From Ligustrum vulgare (Eukaryota; Streptophyta; Magnoliopsida; Lamiales; Oleaceae): a stretch of DNA of 64,000 bases. The position numbers and the translations under genes were made by a program. The stretch is taken from assembly GCA_963555705.1 (NCBI GenBank), contig OY743177.1, forward strand, positions 52,652,596 to 52,716,595. Direction: 5' to 3'. Below the pieces are notes generated by a model that saw nothing but the letters and a program-made list of their open reading frames with translations, ran no database searches and was not told the origin of the DNA. Shown piece after piece: positions 12,117 to 22,246 of this stretch. Each line of letters opens with the position of its first letter. Positions within the stretch are counted from its first letter, which is position 1.

Positions 12117-13433
12117 ATGTCTCGCAGGGAAAAATCTCAATCAACAGGTGACCACAAGAATTTTAAACAGATGGAGGCCATGAAGGCAAAACTTGAGAGA
12201 TTGATGGCTAAGATGGATAGAAGGGAAGCAAAACTTGCTCAATGGGAAAAGGAGCAATATCAAGCAGATTCTAGGGGCGTGAAGCCAATTTTAGAGGTGG
12301 AGATGGGGGTGATAAAGCACATTGAAGCGAAAAGAGACATTAAAACGGGAGAGTAGTGATCATGTTCACAAAAGGAGGGAGGAACCGACAACCAAAGGTA
12401 AAAATAATTCTGATTCCAAGCCTCTTAAGGATAAAAATATTAAGTGCTTTAAATGCTTGGAACTGGGTCACGTTGCACTTGATTGTCCACGTAAAAAGGT
12501 TAGGTGTGATAGTGAAGGGGCGAAAAGTGTTGTGGTGGATAAGTCAATTATTGATAGGCATGCTCTTAGCGTTAAGCTTAAGGCGAATGTGTTGGAAAAT
12601 GTGGATGGGCAAAGGGATAATATTTTTCGCACTAGATGCTTAGTGGATGAAAAAGTTTGTAGCTTGGTGATTGACGGGGGAAGTTTTACTAATGTAGTTA
12701 GTACAATGTTGGTGGAAAAATCAGGCTTACCTTTAATGAAACATCCAACACCTTATAAATTACAATGGTTGACTGAGTCGGGGGAAGTTATGGTGAAGAG
12801 ACAGGCCTCGGTGACATTTTCTTTTGGTGGGTATTCGGATGAGGTAATTTGTGACGTGGTGCCAATGCAAATTAGTCATATACTGTTGGGGAGACCTTGG
12901 AAACATGAAAGGGCTGTGCTACACGATGGGTATACGAATAGATACAGCCTGGTAAAAGGGGGGAAAAATTTACTCTAATGCCACTATCTCCAACTGAAGC
13001 CCTGAAAGATCAATTGAAAGTAAAAAGTGAGTTTGAGGGGAAAAATAAGAGAGTTGAGGCCACGACCTCAGAAAAAGGAGAGGGAGTGGAAATTAAAGAA
13101 AAGAGAGTTGAGGCCACGACCTCAGAAAAAGGAGAGACTGAGTGCAAAAAGCAAAAGAAAAGAGAGTCTACCACAAAAATGAGTCTATTTGCACTTGCTC
13201 ACGCTAACACACCCCTCCCCAGTTCTATTAAATATGTTTTGCAGGGACATAAATCAAACCATGAACTTAAGGTCGAGAAGATATCCGTTGGCAAAAATGA
13301 GCAACCTAAAAGTCTAAAGGATCGCACAAAGCTTAAACATGCTCATCGAAATCAGAAAAGCAGGAGGAGTTTGAAAAGCCGACAAAAATGGATTCGAGGT
13401 CGAATCCTTTTCAAGAGAGGGAGTATGATATGA
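12117..13433 (+). pseudogene. Gypsy gag-protease pseudogene (plus-strand half, capsid deleted)
   Basis: The first frame (12117-12356) starts MSRREKSQSTGDHKNFKQ and is a charged coiled-coil-like gag N-terminus. The capsid seen in the minus-strand half is missing. The next frame (12322-12978) has a basic stretch, an intact CCHC zinc knuckle (CFKCLELGHVALDC) and the protease-like domain (LVIDGGSFTNVVSTMLVEKS, HILLGRPWKHERAVLHDGY). A shift at 12978 leads to a lysine/glutamate-rich tail (12978-13433) holding a short internal duplication (RVEATTSEKGE repeated). It ends at the purine tract before the LTR. It could make a nucleocapsid-protease fragment at most. Confidence 0.75.
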
Positions 13434-14437
13434 TCCGGACCAGGCATCGAAGGACGAAGTCGAGCCATCGGAAATATGACAATGATCTACGTGCAAAACG
13501 GAGCAAGTTCTGTGTTGGGATCGAGCCGAGAAGACGAAAGAATCAAGCCGAGCCGAGTACACGAAATTGTTTATCCAGAAAAGGCATTACGGCCGTAATG
13601 GAAATCCTTCACGGCCGTAACTCAAATATTCACGGCCGTAAATCATGTTATCACGGCCGTAATCAATTATCGAAGAAAAATGAAGAATTTCTGCAGAACG
13701 AGACTTACGGCCGTAAGCCAGGAAGTTACGGCCGTAACATTCAAAAAAAGGGAAACTTCACGGCCGTAAGAAATCCGTCACGGCCTTAAATAATAAACAC
13801 AGTTTTGACCAGAAGGGCCTTTACGGCCGTAAAAGAATTATTCACGGCCGTAAATGAGTAGCGGCCAGATTTTCCGGATTTTTAATTATTTTATTCCTTT
13901 TTTTAGTTTTTAGGTTATTTTCCTAATTTAGTATTTTAGTCTAATTAGAATTCTATTTTGAGTAAATTAGATGCTAGGTTATTTTGCTTATTTATACTCC
14001 TTTCCATTCATTGTAAAAACACAAGTTTGAGTTTGAGATTAAAATTATTTGAGAGAGTTTTCTCCAATTGAAAGGTTGAGGAGTCTCTTTTGTGTTCTTC
14101 GAGAACAAATCTAACTTATCAAATATTTTGAAATATTTGTGGCGTTGAACTTATCAAATATTCGCGAGAATATTTGTGGCGTTTCCAATTAGAATCTTAT
14201 CAAGGAAATTGACAAGTCCTTGTGGTGTTTCGAAAACCTTGGATCTCGATTCCGCATCGTCAATTTCTGGTGTCGTGAATCTTGGGTCAAGGTCCTATCG
14301 TCAATTTTATCTTTCCAGTATTTTAATTCTTGTATTCTTGTTTATTTTTGTGTTTAAATTTGATCTAGATCTTTCCTAGGGTTTTAGATTTCGTTATTCC
14401 GCATTTTCGACGAGATTCCCCGACCGGGAACTCATCA
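13426..14437 (+). repeat. LTR of the inner element, plus-strand copy
   Basis: It starts TGATATGATCC right after AAGAGAGGGAGTA and ends GGGAACTCATCA. The first part (U3) carries the ACGGCCGTAA cluster. A TATA-like TTTATACTCC lies near 13990, and a transcribed-type region with several short direct repeats (near 14110-14180) follows. Length is 1012 bp. Confidence 0.8.
13585..13856. repeat. Cluster of TTACGGCCGTAA-type motifs in U3
   Basis: Nine exact ACGGCCGTAA copies and one ACGGCCTTAA occur in about 270 bp. Spacing is irregular, with either T or C before the core. The core is self-complementary. The cluster lies a few hundred bases upstream of the TATA-like box, so it may be a promoter/enhancer element of the LTR; that role is inferred. 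Confidence 0.85.
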
Positions 14438-14524
14438 CAAAACTTGCTTCGTTTTCCACGTAGATCACCGTCATACTGCCGATGTCTCGACTTTGCCCTT
14501 CGATGCCTGGTCTGGATCATATCA
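14438..14524 (-). repeat. 87-bp LTR start fragment closing the inner element
   Basis: On the minus strand it repeats the first ~87 bp of the inner element's LTR (starting TGATATGATCCAGACC). It supplies the TG/CA terminus next to the CTAGG duplication, so it is the remaining 5' end of the minus-strand element. Confidence 0.75.
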
Positions 14525-15433
14525 CTAGGTTTCGTGGAAAACCTATAAATTGAACTTTTCATGCACAAGTTAGGGACCTTTATACACATATTCAAGAGAT
14601 ATAATTCAAGTTTCTCTCATCAAGATCTTGGAGGCAAAGGCATGGGCATGGAAAATTAGCAATGAGGAACAACGTCTTGGTGCAAGAGTTCTCTTCTTTG
14701 TTAATTTGATTTACTCAAGATATTTAGTTGTGATTATTTGTGTTTTTAATATTATCATGATGCACAACTAAACTATTAGTTGTGTTTAACGATATAGCGT
14801 AGTTTTTCACTTTAATTACATTGTTCAAGTTTTATGTATTGATTGCATGTGATGATTTTATTTTGTGATTAATATGTGAATTAATTGGCCACTAATTCAT
14901 TGATTTCATGAGTTTTTCATAATTCGAGAGGTGAGTTAATGACTTAAATCTAGGAACAAAACCCAGTAATTGAGTGAGCAATAGAGATATACGTTTGTTG
15001 CTATTGGGATCTTGAGTTGAGTTCTTGTATTTCATGCACCTAATCATTACATCCTACTGTCTAGAAAACACGGTTGATTAGTTAGGTTAAGTTGATTTAA
15101 ACCCGAAAGGGGAATTTCATATGCATATGTGAACTCGATCGATCACATTAATAGATTAAAACTTGAACGTTGGAATTAAAAGTATTGATTACTTGAAATC
15201 GTGAAATTCCAACTTTTCATTCATATATTACAAAAACATACTTTGTTCTCTTGCTTAATTGCTATTAGGTTGATTAGATTGTTCACGTTAAAATCTAAAT
15301 TTCATTTGTTTAAATAAAACAAGAGTTGAAATAATTTCAGTAATTAATCATAATCCTTGTGAGACGATAGTTCAAACTTTTAGGTCCATTTTATTATTTG
15401 GATGCAACATCGTATACTTGCGATTAGAAAACA
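14525..15433 (+). repeat. 3' LTR of the Athila-like element, second part
   Basis: It continues the alignment with 5' LTR positions ~2154-3070 (TTTCGTGGAAAACC, then GTGCAAGAGTTCTCTTC). It ends near TTGCGATTAGAAAACA at 15433. Confidence 0.8.
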
Positions 15434-16660
15434 TCAATGTTTCTTTGGGCACAACTAAATATATTAAACTTGAATATTCAATGTGAAATAAGATTTTGTT
15501 TCTTCAAGAGCAAAAACGAAATATTCTTCTAGAATATTTTATTAAATAACTCAAATGAGATATTTCTAATGCTGCATTATTCTATTGGAATATCGATTTT
15601 GATCAAGATTCTTCTAGAATATTGATTTAGATGATTTCGTTTCTATAATAGTGATATAATATTTTTTTGGAATATTGTACTATATTATTGAATGAAAAGT
15701 ATACATTCAAACAAATGTTTTTTTTTAATTGTTATAATCAAAACGATATTATAAGATCAAATAAGTACACTGTTTTCTATGTAAATTCAATGCTAAGAGA
15801 ATACTGACCTTTACTTTGAGTAGAAAAAGAAACATTTCCCTGTAAATTCTTTTGCCTAAAATTTCTTGTCTTTATTTGGTTGAAGGAAAAATTATTTTTC
15901 TTCTGTTACAACTTGCTAAGAAATTTTTGAACGGAAAGATTATAATTTTTATTAACTTATGTAAATATTTTTCTGAAATGTTAGTCACAGTGTTATGCTA
16001 ATTCAAGAGCAACAACTAATTATTCATAATAAACAAATATGTGATTAATATTCTTTTGAAATATTAATTATATTGTTGTGCTACTTCAAGAGCAACAATA
16101 TATTGGATATAATAAACTATGTTATTAATGAAAAAGAAACATAATAAATTGAAATATTTATTATAACATAAATTTGATATTCTTCAGGAGTAAAAACAAA
16201 ATATTGTCCCAGAATATCAAATTAATAAAATATCTTATAATATTAGGCTCTTCGAGTGCATATTATATTCCGCTAGAATATTTAATGTGAGATAAAATTA
16301 CGATTCTTTGGGAATTATCACAACAAAATATTATTTTATATTATAATAATATTCTTCTAGATTATTCAAAAATTCAAAAATTCACATTTCTTCGAGAACA
16401 AGAATGCAATATTTATCATATAAGTAATAAAATAATATTTTTCTAGAATATTGAAATGTAGCAATAACACAATATTTTTTTTGGATTATTGATTCGAACT
16501 CATTTAATTATAACAATAATCAATAGTCCTCTAAAATATTAATTATCTATTATGTTACTTCAGGAACAAAAAATGAATTATTCTTCTAGAATAATTATAA
16601 TTCTAAAATTGCTATTTAATTATAAAATTGTTATTCTTCAAAAATAATAAGTTAATATTA
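15434..16660. repeat. Degenerate repeat field rich in TTCnnGAA dyads
   Basis: AT-rich DNA built from loosely repeating units of roughly 60-100 bp. A recurring pair is CTTCAAGAGCAA or CTTCGAGAACAA, followed by ATTCTTCTAGAATATT. Clear TTCTAGAA dyads occur near 15527, 15613, 16345 and 16582, with partial forms (CGCTAGAATATT, TTTCTAGAATATT) between them. There is no coding frame. The TTCnnGAA spacing resembles heat-shock elements, but in AT-rich repeats this could arise without function. Confidence 0.6.
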
Positions 16661-17172
16661 TATCAACAAGGTACACACATTAAGACAATGTATTACACAA
16701 TATATAAAAATTGGGATGCTAACTTGGGTAATATATATCAAAATCATGTATAAAGAATATTACCCATTTAATTTACTTACTTTTCAAAATCACGTATATT
16801 GGGTACCAAAACAATGTCGTGTATACTGACCTATTTGTCTTTTAATGCACCAAGATCCGATTTAATATCTTCCATTTTCTCAACCAACAATGGCTGATCA
16901 TCATAACTACCTATTTTACCAAATTCCACTCCAACTTTTTGATTATCAAACCCTAATTTCTGATAGGAGCCCATATTTTGAATCTCATTTCTAAAGATTG
17001 AGCCCGGAAAATCGCTATTTGACGACGAACAAATTCCAGATTCTTCGTTGAATAATATTCATATGCCATCAAATTAATTTTAATGCACGTGGTATTACTA
17101 ACTAATATTCTGAAATATAAGATTTTGGAGAATTTTTTCAACTCAATTTGGTAGAGATTCGTACTGATAACG
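16661..17172 (-). other. Probable retrotransposon leader remnant
   Basis: Read on the minus strand, this follows the LTR-like block at 17173-17352 and begins CGTTATCAGTAC, a sequence found after some plant LTRs. The only frame (16953-17141) has no recognised domain. The assignment rests on position and the leader sequence. Confidence 0.3.
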
Positions 17173-17352
17173 TGTTATAAATTAGAGATAAAAAGGGAGA
17201 AGAATAGGAATGCCAATAAACTTGTATATTTTATTATGAGTCAGAGCCCCATATATATATAAAAAAAAAACATGAATACATAAGATAATAATATCTAGGG
17301 TTAAAGGGGTACAAACGTTATGCACTATATATTATAATATTTATTTACAACA
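17173..17352 (-). repeat. LTR-like remnant (180 bp, TG...CA)
   Basis: It starts TGTTATAAATT and ends TTTACAACA, so its ends are short inverted repeats. It is followed on the minus strand by a CGTTATCAG primer-site-like sequence. No second LTR was found in the window. Confidence 0.4.
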
Positions 17353-17549
17353 AAATTAACACTTCATTTTCTAATCTTTTCATCCCATTAGTTTATTGGG
17401 TCAAAGTGAATAAATTATAAAATAAAAAAAGTTATAAAAAGAATAAATTCGATTTTAGAGTTAGGTACCCATAATTTCGATTAAAAAATAGAACCTTTCA
17501 AGGTACGATTTTCCTGGTGTTGGATTTCGATTGAAATGCCCACCCTTAA

Positions 17550-17785
17550 GGGTGTGTTTAATAGAAGATGGAAAAGGAAATGAAAAATATTTTCTTTTTT
17601 CATCTAAATTTTCCTACCTCAACCCATAAGAAAATATTTTCTTGGAAATTGGTAAAAACAAGCTTTAATTGATTGTACCTAGCAAAAATTTTCCATGGTC
17701 AAATTTCCAATCAAACACTAAAGCTAGAAATTGTTTTCATTGATTTGACATTTTTCATGTAAAATTTGTCCAATCGAACGCACCC
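17550..17785. mobile_element. MITE with TAA target duplication
   Basis: The ends GGGTGTGTTTAATAGAAG and, inverted, GGGTGCGTTCGATTGGAC form imperfect terminal repeats. TAA flanks both sides (17547-17549 and 17786-17788). Length is 236 bp, with no coding frame. The three-base duplication suggests the PIF/Harbinger superfamily. Confidence 0.65.
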
Positions 17786-19451
17786 TAATTATATTTGTAT
17801 TCGGCTTAAATGACGAAAATAATTTATATTTTCGCCAAAGTCAATTGGTTATTATGCCGTGTGATGCACGGAATAATTAATATTTATTGAATAAGTTGTA
17901 AAAATACAATGCCCGATAAAAATAATACAATAAAAAAATAATAATAATAATTCGCATACACAAATTGTGAATAATTTGTAATTTCATTTCTCCCTATAAG
18001 ATTTCTTACTTTAATGCATAAATTGTATATTCAATATACAATAAAAAAAAGAAGTTATGAATTGCATTTTTTTTAACAGTTAATTGTTCATTATCTAATT
18101 TTCTTAGTTTATTTATTCATATAGAATTGATTATTCAAAAATAATTTTTTTTTTTAATGTTCATTCACAATCACATATTATTTAAAAACTAATTTTTCAC
18201 AATTGCACATACTATTTTTTAACCACACATTCTAAAAAAAGAAAATCGATTTTTAACCACTCAATCGATTAATTTGACAATTATTTTATTTTTTATACCA
18301 CATTCTTTCACTTTCAATCACACATTTAAAACCATTTCTATAATTTATATCAAACTTACTCATATTTAATGGTTTCAAATACAATGTGACATTTTATTTT
18401 TCACCAAGTATTGAAAATGATCATGTTATCCGCACACACAAAACTATTTTTTGTGCATGTTAAATAAATGTATGGACTATATTTTATTTTTAAATAGAAT
18501 AAGTTTGATAAAACCTTATATTTTTATTTTCTATAGAATTCAATGAATTAATTGTTGAAGTCTGTAGTATATATTTTACAAATTGATGTTATTTTAAATT
18601 TATAAAAATTAAAAAATAGATAAATGAACAAAATGAGTAAATTTATAAAATTAATTTCAAAATTACCAAAGAGTTTATCGAAACCTGAAGTTGTAGAAAT
18701 TAAAATGATTCAATTGAATTTACTTAAAAAGATCGGATATCATTATTTCTTTTAATTTGATAAGAAAAAAAATTGAAATTAATCACTTATGTCAAATTGA
18801 AGTTAGGTAAGAAATGATAAATATCATTTTATGACTTAGATGAGATAAATTAAAAAGATTGAATATTGAAAAAAATAAAAAGTATAAGTAAAACTTTTAC
18901 CTTTATTATTTGAGGCAATTTTAAGAATGATATATTTAGAGTTTGCTTTCATTTGTTAACTTGTATTGAACTTCTCGTTAAGATCATGAATTTGACACTT
19001 ATATTGCATATTTTTTGACTTCAAAATATTACAATAATTATCAAAAGAATAAAAATAATATACAATTTGATCTTTTTATAGATTTTTTATTTTTTACAAT
19101 CAATAAGTCATTTATTATATGTCACATATAATTAATTTTGCATTAATTGAAGTTTCCTAATTCAATTATTAAAATAATTAATAAAATTACAAAGTTTTTT
19201 AAAATAGGAGGGAAAAATGGCGGGAAACTATGTGTGAGTTTTTTTGGCTGCTATACTATTATTTTATATATATCTATTTACTATATAATAGTAGGAGTGC
19301 ATTGCAGATTTTCCCCGCTCAATCTTCCCACCTTGCACTCAAGCCAAAAGTCATACACAGCATAAGAACAAAAAAATATATACCAATAAAAGAAGTCATT
19401 AATTACAGTTTGGGCAATATATTACCAATACAATCAAAAATAGAAGTAATG

Positions 19452-19841
19452 GCTTTTCTGTGCAAATTTTCTGGTGCACAAATGTCGAAGGATGCAAATG
19501 TCCATTTCAAACGTAAATGCGCTGTCAAGTACCAATTTTACATTCAAGAATCTCTCTACTCTCTTTCCACTCCATCTCCTGTAAGTTCTACTATTTCCAC
19601 GCCGGCTCCTGTGAGCTCGCCTCCCACTTCAGAGCCAGTAAGCTCACCGCCTACGGCTGCTCCAGTCCAGTCTCCGCCATCTCCGGATCCCGAGGTGGTA
19701 ACACCACGAGCTCCGGCTTCTGCACTTCCGAGTGAAACCCCAGCTAAGGCTCCGGCTCATAGCAAGAAGAAGAGTAAGAAGCACACTTCACCTGCTTCGG
19801 AAATTGGTTCAATTAATAATAACTTCCCTAACTATGATTAA
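19452..19841 (+). pseudogene. Captured proline/lysine-rich arabinogalactan-protein-like fragment
   Basis: An open frame reads a ~45-residue unrelated start (MAFLCKFSGAQMSKDANV). It then has a Pro/Ser/Thr/Ala-rich stretch with repeated SPPTSEPV, SPPTAAPV and SPPSPDPE, and a basic APAHSKKKSKKHTSPA tail ending NNNFPNYD. The Pro-Ser/Ala pattern and lysine-rich patch resemble lysine-rich AGPs of the plant cell wall. No hydrophobic signal peptide lies in front and no GPI-anchor-like tail ends it, so it could not be secreted as an AGP. TATA-like ATATATAT lies near 19263, so transcription is possible. It could instead be a small unrelated gene. Confidence 0.4.
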
Positions 19842-20314
19842 TTGCTAAACCGTGTATAATGTATTTCAGTTGTACTAAAGAAGTTAAAAATGATTGCTTA
19901 TTCTCTCTACTCCACTCTACCCTCCTCGCTCCAAGGAAACTTGAAGAAAACTGTTTCTCTAGATCAGAGACCTAAACAATAAACAGAGTTCAGGTACACT
20001 TTTTTATGCTTTTCTTAATTGAAACCAATAAAAGAATTTTCATTTCTTGATGCCCAGAATAGATTATCTGTTCAAATACATATCCGATGCCCTTTTCATT
20101 TAGAGGAATTTAGTGCTTTTCATATACAGATATGCCAATTAGTAGAAAAAGTAGAGGAAAAACCCAAGATTATACCAGTCAAGACTGCATTTTTCTAGGG
20201 GTTTCTCTGTTGATGGCACAATCAATATCACTATTTTTGGGTCTATAAATGGAGATGTATTTGAAGTGACGATACAGTAGTGAAAGGGTGATTTCTGAGG
20301 TTGAAGATTTGTGA

Positions 20315-20560
20315 ATGATGGAATCGAGAATGGGTCAGTATGAGATCATGGAGCAGATTGGCCGTGGAGTTTTTGGTTCTACAATTTTTGTTAATCACAA
20401 ATTGAAAAGAAAGAAGTAAGAATTGGTCTAATGAACTCAAAATGCTGGATCTTCCCAATTTATTTATTTATTTAATCTTGGATAAAAATATAGGTATGTT
20501 CTTAAAAAGATCCGATTAGCTCGACAAATAGAACACTGCAAGAGATCGACTCATAAAGAG
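20315..20560 (+). pseudogene. Captured NIMA-related (NEK) kinase fragment, first two exons
   Basis: Exon 1 (20315-20415) encodes MGQYEIMEQIGRGVFGST, the kinase glycine-rich loop (G-x-G-x-F-G) near the N-terminus. It is followed by a GTAAG donor. Exon 2 (20494-20560) follows an AG acceptor and encodes YVLKKIRLARQIEHCKRSTH, including the VLKK strand with the ATP-binding lysine; it ends at a GT donor. The exon borders match those I know for plant NEK genes. The catalytic loop (HRD), DFG motif and everything downstream are missing. It is a fragment only and not an active kinase. Confidence 0.75.
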
Positions 20561-20916
20561 GTACATTATTGATTCCCATTGATGTTCTTCTTCCTTCGAT
20601 CATTATATATGATCATTAAAAATATATTATTTCTAAACTAATATTATTTCTAATTTGTTTAATATTTGAGATGAATTTGATTTTGCATTTTTGGGGACTG
20701 GAGATTTAAGTGGGTATATGGAATATTTGACTTCATATATCTATGAAATCTTTTTGAGAATGGAGACGTGTCTTTGCAATTCATTTGAGAACACTAAAGA
20801 AGAATGATGGATAATAGGCAATGTCGATTTTTGGAAGAAGAGTACTGGCTAATGACCTATTTATTGCTGTGGATTAGTGCTTATGGTAAATGTAATAATA
20901 AGTCTTACTGGATAAT

Positions 20917-21253
20917 GTCTTTAGTGTATCTTGCTTACAGAAATATCTGATTTCATGTAACTACAGGGTCGAGGTAAACAGCTTAAGGACATCCCAAACG
21001 ATATGATATCAACATTTCATTTAATATGTGTGATATTGCATCATTTGTTTTTTAACTTGGTTTCACAATGTCTGATTTTTTTTATATAGCTCGATATAAC
21101 TTCTGGAATTTATTGAATTATATCATTACATGTGTATTTGTTTTGTCAATGACTGTTTGTTGGAAATGTCATTGGAAGATATAATGAAGTGGTTTATTTG
21201 ATGTCTTTAATGTATCTTGCTTACAGAAATATATGATCTCATGTAACATACAG
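20917..21253. repeat. Two direct copies of a ~52-bp segment
   Basis: ATGTCTTTAGTGTATCTTGC at 20917-20969 recurs as ATGTCTTTAATGTATCTTGC at 21201-21253, and the following TTACAGAAATAT is shared. They lie about 284 bp apart, between the NEK and NAC fragments. This fits a local duplication inside the captured region. Confidence 0.6.
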
Positions 21254-21630
21254 TCAGTGCACAGCGCTAACAAATCGTTCAAAAGGTGGGGATGGGAGGG
21301 ATAGCTATGTTTTATCATTCCATTAGATTAAAATTCTGCCTTCTGTTTTATATAATTACATGGTAATGGATGAAAAAGTTAACTTTTTATTTGGATCTAA
21401 ATGTATGATTCTTTGAAATGAAGAAGCATATTTCATTTAAAAATTTTTAAAAGTATTGTGGACTCTTATAAGCTTAACGTATGTCTGATTCTTTAAATTG
21501 GAGAGGCATTGTATACATTGAAGTTGTCTACTTTTGTTATACTTAGTTACATTCTGATTTAGAACCATACGTTTTGGATATGTCCAGATAAGACGCTGCA
21601 TTTTTTGCTATTCATTGAGTTGGGTTCTTC

Positions 21631-21784
21631 ATGTGTCCTCCATTGCCTTCCCCACTTTCTGAAATTGGATCGAGTGATGAACAAATCATTTTTTCACTTG
21701 ATGAGTACATATGTAGATCCCCTCTTCCAAGTAATGTGATAGAAGATCTAAACCCATACCAGTACAGTCCCTCAAATTTACCAG
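21631..21784 (+). pseudogene. Captured NAC-domain first-exon fragment
   Basis: The frame from ATG at 21631 encodes 51 residues including SSDEQIIFSLDEYICRSPLP and NVIEDLNPYQYSPSNLPG. This matches the NAC subdomain A-B pattern (P-x-DEE-x4-YL ... PLP-x-NVI-x-D-x-x-x-Y-x-P-x-x-LPG). A GTTAG donor directly follows LPG, where many NAC genes have their first intron. The other NAC subdomains, including the DNA-contacting WKATG-type region, are missing. The match is by eye. Confidence 0.5.
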
Positions 21785-22220
21785 GTTAGTTTGAAGTTCC
21801 TCTTTTGCTCTTATGTAACATTGCTTAGTATTTTTCGCTGTCTCTTTGATTGAACTTTTGTTTTGTTCGGATTGGAAAAATTCTCATAACTTCAGCATGA
21901 TCGTGAGGTTGTGAGTGCATTTGTTTACAAGGTTTGTAAGTTCTCAGTTTTGTTGTTGAAAACTACTTTTTATCTATTTTATTAGTATACTCTATAAAAT
22001 ATGTTCTCATGTTTCGCAAATACATATTTTGGTCGGCAGAGGAAATCGAGTTGAAGTTCTACAGATTGTTGTAGTCTAAATTTGTACTTCATGTATGCTC
22101 TTATTCGGATTTAACTAACATGTATGAATATGAACTTCATCTTTTTAATACTTATTTTATTATGTGAACATTGAAAATTTATTATGCCTTCTCTTGGAAT
22201 CAATCATAAAACTACATTTG

Positions 22221-22246
22221 CCGTGCATCGCACGGGTAAGAACTAG
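22221..22246 (+). other. Helitron 3' hairpin and CTAG terminus
   Basis: A six-base-pair perfect stem (CCGTGC/GCACGG) with a three-base loop is followed by GGTAAGAA and CTAG, with T immediately after. Confidence 0.7.

Larger units (their letters stand above)
9117..14524. mobile_element. Head-to-head (palindromic) gypsy-type insertion lacking pol
   Basis: It starts with TG (TGATGAG) and ends with CA (CATATCA). The 5-bp duplication CTAGG flanks it (9112-9116 and 14525-14529) and it splits the outer 3' LTR cleanly. Inside, a minus-strand half (gag, protease, PPT, LTR: 11835 to 9117) and a plus-strand half (gag leader, protease, PPT, LTR: ~11860 to 14437) diverge from a central junction. An 87-bp piece (14438-14524) is the first part of another LTR in minus orientation. 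The halves are similar but not identical, and the plus half lacks the capsid segment. Neither half has reverse transcriptase, RNase H or integrase. Both have a purine tract (AAGAGAGGGAGTA) just before the LTR. Confidence 0.8.
892..15433 (+). mobile_element. Athila-like Ty3/gypsy LTR retrotransposon, decayed, with nested insertions
   Basis: The two LTRs are direct repeats: 892-3070, and 8530-9116 continuing at 14525-15433. Without their insertions each is about 1.5 kb. A primer-binding site of tRNA-Asp type (TGGCGTCGTTGCTGAGA) follows the 5' LTR. Internal frames carry an Athila/Tat-type gag and aspartic protease with stops and frameshifts. Reverse transcriptase and integrase are absent. After the protease there is a GCGTTTGTTGGGAGGAAACC segment, which in Athila elements normally follows pol, so pol was lost as a block. 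A GTTCGAGGACGAAC segment just before the 3' LTR is also typical of this lineage. No target duplication was found at the outer ends. Confidence 0.85.
17857..22246 (+). mobile_element. Helitron-like element with captured gene fragments (5' end uncertain)
   Basis: The 3' end is well marked: a CCGTGC-ATC-GCACGG hairpin at 22221-22234, a short spacer, then CTAG at 22243-22246 followed by T, the standard plant Helitron terminus. Upstream lie exon-like fragments of three unrelated genes on the same strand: proline-rich AGP (19452-19841), NEK kinase (20315-20560) and NAC (21631-21784). Their introns start and end properly, as expected from genomic capture. A similar hairpin-like motif (CCGTGTGATGCACGG) at 17857-17871 may mark the 5' region, but a TC start was not identified. 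No Rep/helicase frame is present, so it is non-autonomous. Confidence 0.55.

Noticed and set aside
13585..13856. CRISPR-like look of the ACGGCCGTAA cluster
   Set aside because: The motif is only 10-12 bp with irregular spacing, lies in a plant retrotransposon LTR, and has no cas genes.
19230..19451. Upstream extension of the AGP-like frame
   Set aside because: The residues MCEFFWLLYYYF and following come from AT-rich DNA overlapping the TATA-like region. The frame is open by chance.
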